Source of the DNA: Candidatus Rokuibacteriota bacterium
Lineage (GTDB): Bacteria; Methylomirabilota; Methylomirabilia; Rokubacteriales; JACPHL01
Reading direction: 5' to 3'
Assembly: GCA_016188625.1 (NCBI GenBank)
Contig: JACPHL010000161.1
Location: 1 to 23,958, forward strand
Length of the DNA: 23,958 bases
How positions within the stretch are numbered: the first letter of the stretch is position 1; every line of letters starts with the position of its first letter. Both the position numbers and the translations under genes were made by a program. Shown piece by piece: positions 20,946-23,958 of the stretch. The notes under the pieces are model-generated. The model worked only from the letters and a program-made list of their open reading frames with translations. It did not search any database and was not told where the DNA came from.

Positions 20946-21836
20946 TTAGTTCGCTCCGCCCGCCCCGACGCCGGATCGGGGCCGACCGCGGGGGACCTTG
21001 ATCCTCCTGACGGGCGTCACCTCCCCGAAGCCGAATCTGAGCAGGTGGCCGGCCTCGAGGAAGCTCGATGTCCGGCTCTCGGCGCCCAGGATGATGCAGA
21101 GGAGGTGCTGCCCGCTCCGGGCCGCGGCCACCGCCAGGTTGAAGCCCGACTCGAGGGTGAACCCGGTCTTCAGGGCCGCCACGCCGCCGGGATCGCGGAA
21201 GAGCGCGATCCGTCGGCGATGGAGCCGACCCCGGTAGACGAATGACCGCCTCCCCAGCGCCTCGCGCGCCGCGGGGAAGTCCTGAAGGAGCCGCTCGGTC
21301 AGGCGCGCCAGGTCGCGGGCCGTCGAGCGCTGGCGGGGGTCGGGGAGGCCGTGGGGGTTGGCGAACCGCGTCTGGGAGAGCCCCAGCGCCGCCGCTGTGG
21401 CGTTCATCCGCTCGACGAAGGCCGCCTCGCTCCCCTCGAGGTGCTCGGCCAGGGCCGTCGCCGCGTCGTTCGCCGAGGCGATAGCCACCCCGTCGAGGAG
21501 CAGCCGGAGGGGGACCCGCTCCCCGGGCCTGAGCCCCATCCGGAAGCGCGGCGTCCGGGCCGCGTGCTCGCTGACCAGGACCGGATCGCCGAGGCCGACC
21601 GCGCCGACCCGGAGATCCTGGTACGCCAGATAGAGGGTCATGAGCTTGACCAGGCTGGCCGGCCCGTGCACCTCCTCGGGGTTCTGGGCGTAGAGGACCT
21701 TGCCGTCGAGGAGATCGACCAGGAGGGCCGCTGTGGCCCGCACCGGGCGGGGGAGGGCGGGCTCGGCCAGGGCCGAGATCGGCAGGAAGGCCGCCAGGAC
21801 AACCCCGAGGGAAAGCCTCCCGAGCGCGCGTACCAC
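20946..21836 (-). CDS. D-alanyl-D-alanine carboxypeptidase (PBP5/6 family)
   Basis: The 296-residue protein is a serine peptidase S11. It has a signal peptide (about 1-24, ending SALAEP), the nucleophile tetrad SLVK (Ser61, Lys64), the second motif SAN (121-123), and KTG (223-225) in ALKTGFTLESGF. Such enzymes trim the terminal D-alanine of peptidoglycan stems in the periplasm. It is shorter than E. coli PBP5 (about 400) and lacks an obvious C-terminal beta domain and membrane anchor. The GTG at 21836 starts 1 nt after the HU gene's TAG, so translation is probably coupled. The ribosome site would lie inside the end of the HU gene (GAAGGCG). Confidence 0.92.
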   Translation of the reverse strand: MVRALGRLSLGVVLAAFLPISALAEPALPRPVRATAALLVDLLDGKVLYAQNPEEVHGPASLVKLMTLYLAYQDLRVGAVGLGDPVLVSEHAARTPRFRMGLRPGERVPLRLLLDGVAIASANDAATALAEHLEGSEAAFVERMNATAAALGLSQTRFANPHGLPDPRQRSTARDLARLTERLLQDFPAAREALGRRSFVYRGRLHRRRIALFRDPGGVAALKTGFTLESGFNLAVAAARSGQHLLCIILGAESRTSSFLEAGHLLRFGFGEVTPVRRIKVPRGRPRSGVGAGGAN

Positions 21837-21837
21837 G

Positions 21838-22110
21838 CTACCGGATCGCCTTCTTCAGCTCCTGCGAGGGGCGGAACTTGGGGACCTTCGCGGCCGGGAT
21901 GGTGATCGGCAGCCCGGTGCGGGGGTTACGACCCTTCCGGGTTTTCCGGCGGGCCACGTTGAAGGTCCCGAACCCGACCAGGGTGACCGACTGCCCGCGC
22001 TTGAGGGAGTTGCGCACCCCGACGAGGAACCCGTTCAGGGCCTTCTCGGCCGCCGCCTTGGTCATGCCGGAGGATGAGGCCATCTTGGCGACGAGGTCTG
22101 CCTTCGTCAT
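21838..22110 (-). CDS. HU-family DNA-binding protein
   Basis: The 90-residue protein has the normal HU length and pattern: an N-terminal helix pair (MTKADLVAKMASSSGMTKAAAEKALNGFL), strand VTLVGFGTFNV, the DNA-clasping arm with RRKTRKGRNPRTG, then the C-terminal helix PSQELKKAI. HU bends and compacts DNA, affecting replication, repair and transcription. AAAGGAG stands before the ATG at 22110, and a clear promoter lies about 70 nt upstream. The frame is open further upstream, but the HU domain begins exactly here. It is the first gene of a two-gene unit with the D,D-carboxypeptidase. Confidence 0.95.
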   Translation of the reverse strand: MTKADLVAKMASSSGMTKAAAEKALNGFLVGVRNSLKRGQSVTLVGFGTFNVARRKTRKGRNPRTGLPITIPAAKVPKFRPSQELKKAIR

Positions 22111-22178
22111 GGGGGTGCTCCTTTCCGCGAGCCGTTCACCCTTCGGGACCCGAGCGAAGCCTGCGCCGACGCGAGGGC

Positions 22179-22208
22179 ACTCTAGCAAAATCCGCCCGCC
22201 GCCGTCAA
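22179..22208 (-). promoter_or_regulatory. Promoter of the HU-carboxypeptidase unit
   Basis: On the minus strand TTGACG (22203-22208), 18-nt spacer, TAGAGT (22179-22184). Transcription would begin near 22172, giving a leader of about 60 nt. It agrees with the local TTGACA/TAGACT pattern. Confidence 0.7.
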
Positions 22209-22251
22209 GCAAACCCACCACCCGCTGACCCATCCCGACGACGCGCGCCCT

Positions 22252-22280
22252 TTTCAAAGGGGGACCGAATCCGCTAAGAT
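22252..22280 (+). promoter_or_regulatory. Probable promoter of ftcD
   Basis: TTTCAA (22252-22257), 17-nt spacer, TAAGAT (22275-22280). The predicted start near 22287 is only about 5 nt before the ATG, so the mRNA may be almost leaderless; no ribosome-binding site is seen. The -35 is weak. Confidence 0.4.
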
Positions 22281-22291
22281 GCCGTCCGGCC

Positions 22292-23179
22292 ATGCCAATT
22301 CTCGAGTGCGTCCCGAACCTCAGCGAGGGGCGGGATCAGGGTGTCCTCGACGCCGTCGCCGAGGCGATCCGCGCTGTTCCCCGGGTGTGCCTCGCCGACA
22401 TCCATAGAGACCCCGACCACCACCGCTCGGTCTTCACCTTCCTCGGCCCGCCCGAGGCCGTCGAGGCCGCGGCCCTGGCCATGGCCGGCCGCGCCCTCGA
22501 GCTGATCGACATGCGGACCCACCGGGGGGTCCACCCCAGGATCGGGGCCGTGGACGTGGTCCCCTTCGTCTCCCTGGAGGGGCTCACCGTGGAGGAGGCT
22601 GTCGGCACCGCCCACCGGTTCGGCCGGACCCTCGGGGAGCGCTTCGGCGTCCCGGTCTTCTTCTACGGCGTGGCCGCGCTCCGCCCTGAGCGCCGGCGGC
22701 TCCCGGACCTCCGCCGCGGCCAGTACGAGGCCCTCGACGTGCGGCTCAAGGATCCTGCGAGCCGTCCCGACGCGGGCCCGACCTCGAACCCCCGGAGCGG
22801 CGCCACGGCGGTCGGGGTGCGGGGGATCCTGATCGCCTTCAACGTCCAGCTCGCGAGCCCGGACGTCGCGCTCGCGCGGGCGATCGCCCGGAAGATCCGT
22901 GAGTCGAGCGGCGGCCTCCCGGCGGTCCAGGCGATGGGGGTCTACCTCGCCAGCCAGGGATGCGCCCAGGTCTCGATGAACCTCCTCGACTACCGGAAGA
23001 CCTCGCCCTGGCGGGTCTACGAGGTGATCCGGGAGGAGGCCGCCCGTCGCGGGGTGGCGATCCACGGCGCCGAGCTGGTGGGGCTGGCCCCGCGGCCTGC
23101 CATCGCGGAGTTCTTGGCGCGCGGGGTGCCGGGGTTCCGCCCCGAGCAGTGCCTGGAGCATCACCTGGCGCAGCTCTGA
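22292..23179 (+). CDS. ftcD: Glutamate formimidoyltransferase
   Basis: The 295-residue protein matches the formiminotransferase half of FTCD. It opens with MPILECVPNLSEGRD, then DIHRDPDHHRSVFTF and RTHRGVHPRIGAVDVVP, in which His81 stands where the catalytic histidine of animal FTCD lies. It moves the formimino group from formimino-glutamate, a histidine breakdown product, to tetrahydrofolate. The cyclodeaminase half of the animal enzyme is absent, as in many bacteria. No hut genes are in view, so histidine catabolism is inferred from the family. No ribosome-binding site precedes the ATG. A second gene follows 9 nt after its stop. Confidence 0.93.
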   Translation: MPILECVPNLSEGRDQGVLDAVAEAIRAVPRVCLADIHRDPDHHRSVFTFLGPPEAVEAAALAMAGRALELIDMRTHRGVHPRIGAVDVVPFVSLEGLTVEEAVGTAHRFGRTLGERFGVPVFFYGVAALRPERRRLPDLRRGQYEALDVRLKDPASRPDAGPTSNPRSGATAVGVRGILIAFNVQLASPDVALARAIARKIRESSGGLPAVQAMGVYLASQGCAQVSMNLLDYRKTSPWRVYEVIREEAARRGVAIHGAELVGLAPRPAIAEFLARGVPGFRPEQCLEHHLAQL

Positions 23180-23188
23180 GCCGCCGCC

Positions 23189-23958
23189 GTGCCGACCCTC
23201 CGGGTCGCCGATGCCGAGCTGTTCTACAGGGAGCGGGGGGAGGGCCCGCCGCTCCTCCTCCTCGCCGGCCACGGCACGGACAGCGTCTACTGGGGGCTCC
23301 AGCTCGCCGGCCTCTCCAGGGACTTCCGCGTCATCGCGCCGGACCACCGGGGGATCGGGCGGTCGAGCCGCGGCACCGCCCCGCTGACCATCGAGCGGAT
23401 GGCCGAGGATGCCCTCGGGCTCCTCGACCGGCTCGGGATCGCCTCGGCGCACCTCCTCGGTCACTCGATGGGCGGGCTGATCGCCCAGGCCCTCGCCCTC
23501 CGCGCCCCTGAGCGTGTCCGGCGGCTCGTCCTGGCCGCCAGCTTCTGCCGGGTCCCGGCCCGCGCCCGGTTCATGGCCGGGCTCCGGGGCGAGATCCTCG
23601 CCCGGCTCGGCCCCCGGGCCTACGCGACCCTGATGATGGGGTGGAGCTACACCCTGGGCTTCTTCGAGGCGCGTGGGCAGGAGGCGTGGGAGCTCCGCGA
23701 GCGTTGGGTCCGCCACCTCGAGCGGCTGCCGCTCGATCCCCGTGTCCTCGCCGAGCAGGCCGAGGCGGTGGCGGCCCTGGACCTCTCGGAGCGGCTCGGC
23801 GCCCTCGCCTGCCCCACGCTCGTCATCGTCGGAGAGGAGGACTGGCTGACCCCGCCCGGGCTGTCGCGCGAGCTGGCCGAGCGCATCCCCGGCGCGCGGC
23901 TTCAGATCCTGCCGGGCGCCGGCCACGCCCTCAACATCGAGCGGGCGCCCGAGTTCGA
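23189..23958 (+). CDS. Alpha/beta hydrolase, cut by the window end
   Basis: An open frame from GTG 23189 has no stop before the window ends, giving 256 visible residues. It has the alpha/beta hydrolase features: APDHRGIGRSS loop, nucleophile elbow GHSMGG (Ser93), acid Asp218 in VGEEDWLTPP, and His246 in GAGHALN. Hence the catalytic triad is complete and only the final few residues are likely missing (relatives are about 260-270). The substrate may be an ester, lactone or C-C bond; relatives include 3-oxoadipate enol-lactonase. The GTG stands 9 nt after the ftcD stop, so the pair is probably co-transcribed. Confidence 0.88.
   Translation, partial: MPTLRVADAELFYRERGEGPPLLLLAGHGTDSVYWGLQLAGLSRDFRVIAPDHRGIGRSSRGTAPLTIERMAEDALGLLDRLGIASAHLLGHSMGGLIAQALALRAPERVRRLVLAASFCRVPARARFMAGLRGEILARLGPRAYATLMMGWSYTLGFFEARGQEAWELRERWVRHLERLPLDPRVLAEQAEAVAALDLSERLGALACPTLVIVGEEDWLTPPGLSRELAERIPGARLQILPGAGHALNIERAPEF

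Overview
This window comes from a very G+C-rich bacterium (about 70% by eye). Genes are packed in short operon-like runs with small gaps. The gene set and codon bias recall Candidatus Rokubacteria (Methylomirabilota), but that placement is an inference from general resemblance; no rRNA or marker gene is present. I found 24 well-supported protein genes (one cut by the right edge), one doubtful 26-codon ORF, and no tRNA, rRNA, CRISPR array, insertion sequence or phage gene.

Layout. 163-3348 (minus): a B12-type radical SAM enzyme, a NifU-domain Fe-S scaffold and an ATP-grasp ligase, in that transcription order. 3493-6178 (plus): a SAM-dependent methyltransferase, a nucleoside deaminase and GalT. 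6297-8897 (plus): a YbaK-type deacylase, a small unknown protein, a PhoU-domain protein and a class III CoA-transferase. 9159-12310 (plus): a TPR protein, a small unknown, a GlcG-like protein, a DadA-like oxidoreductase and a membrane-anchored repeat protein. 12433-17282 (plus): a single-domain response regulator, then a 1409-residue protein joining GGDEF, STAND-like ATPase, a duplicated domain and HEAT repeats. 17348-19617 (plus): a zinc-ribbon protein, a two-ACT-domain protein and a tandem SagB-type nitroreductase. 19631-23958: a haloacid dehalogenase (minus), a BamE-like lipoprotein (plus), an HU plus D,D-carboxypeptidase pair (minus), FtcD (plus) and a truncated alpha/beta hydrolase (plus).

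The most notable observation is that the radical SAM gene does not really end at its first stop. The frame reads Cys-TGA-Ala-Glu-Pro and continues 19 codons to a second stop. A perfect 7-bp hairpin with an AGUUC loop begins 12 nt after the TGA. This matches the C-terminal selenocysteine tail (CUAEP) of a known radical SAM family and the geometry of a bacterial SECIS element, so I annotate it as a selenoprotein. Ordinary annotation would truncate it at 1909.

The second is a dispersed two-hairpin repeat found three times, each starting 1-2 nt after a stop codon and in the sense orientation. Base pairs in its second hairpin co-vary between copies.

Promoters here share a clear consensus, TTGACA-N17/18-TAGACT, seen upstream of several transcription units.
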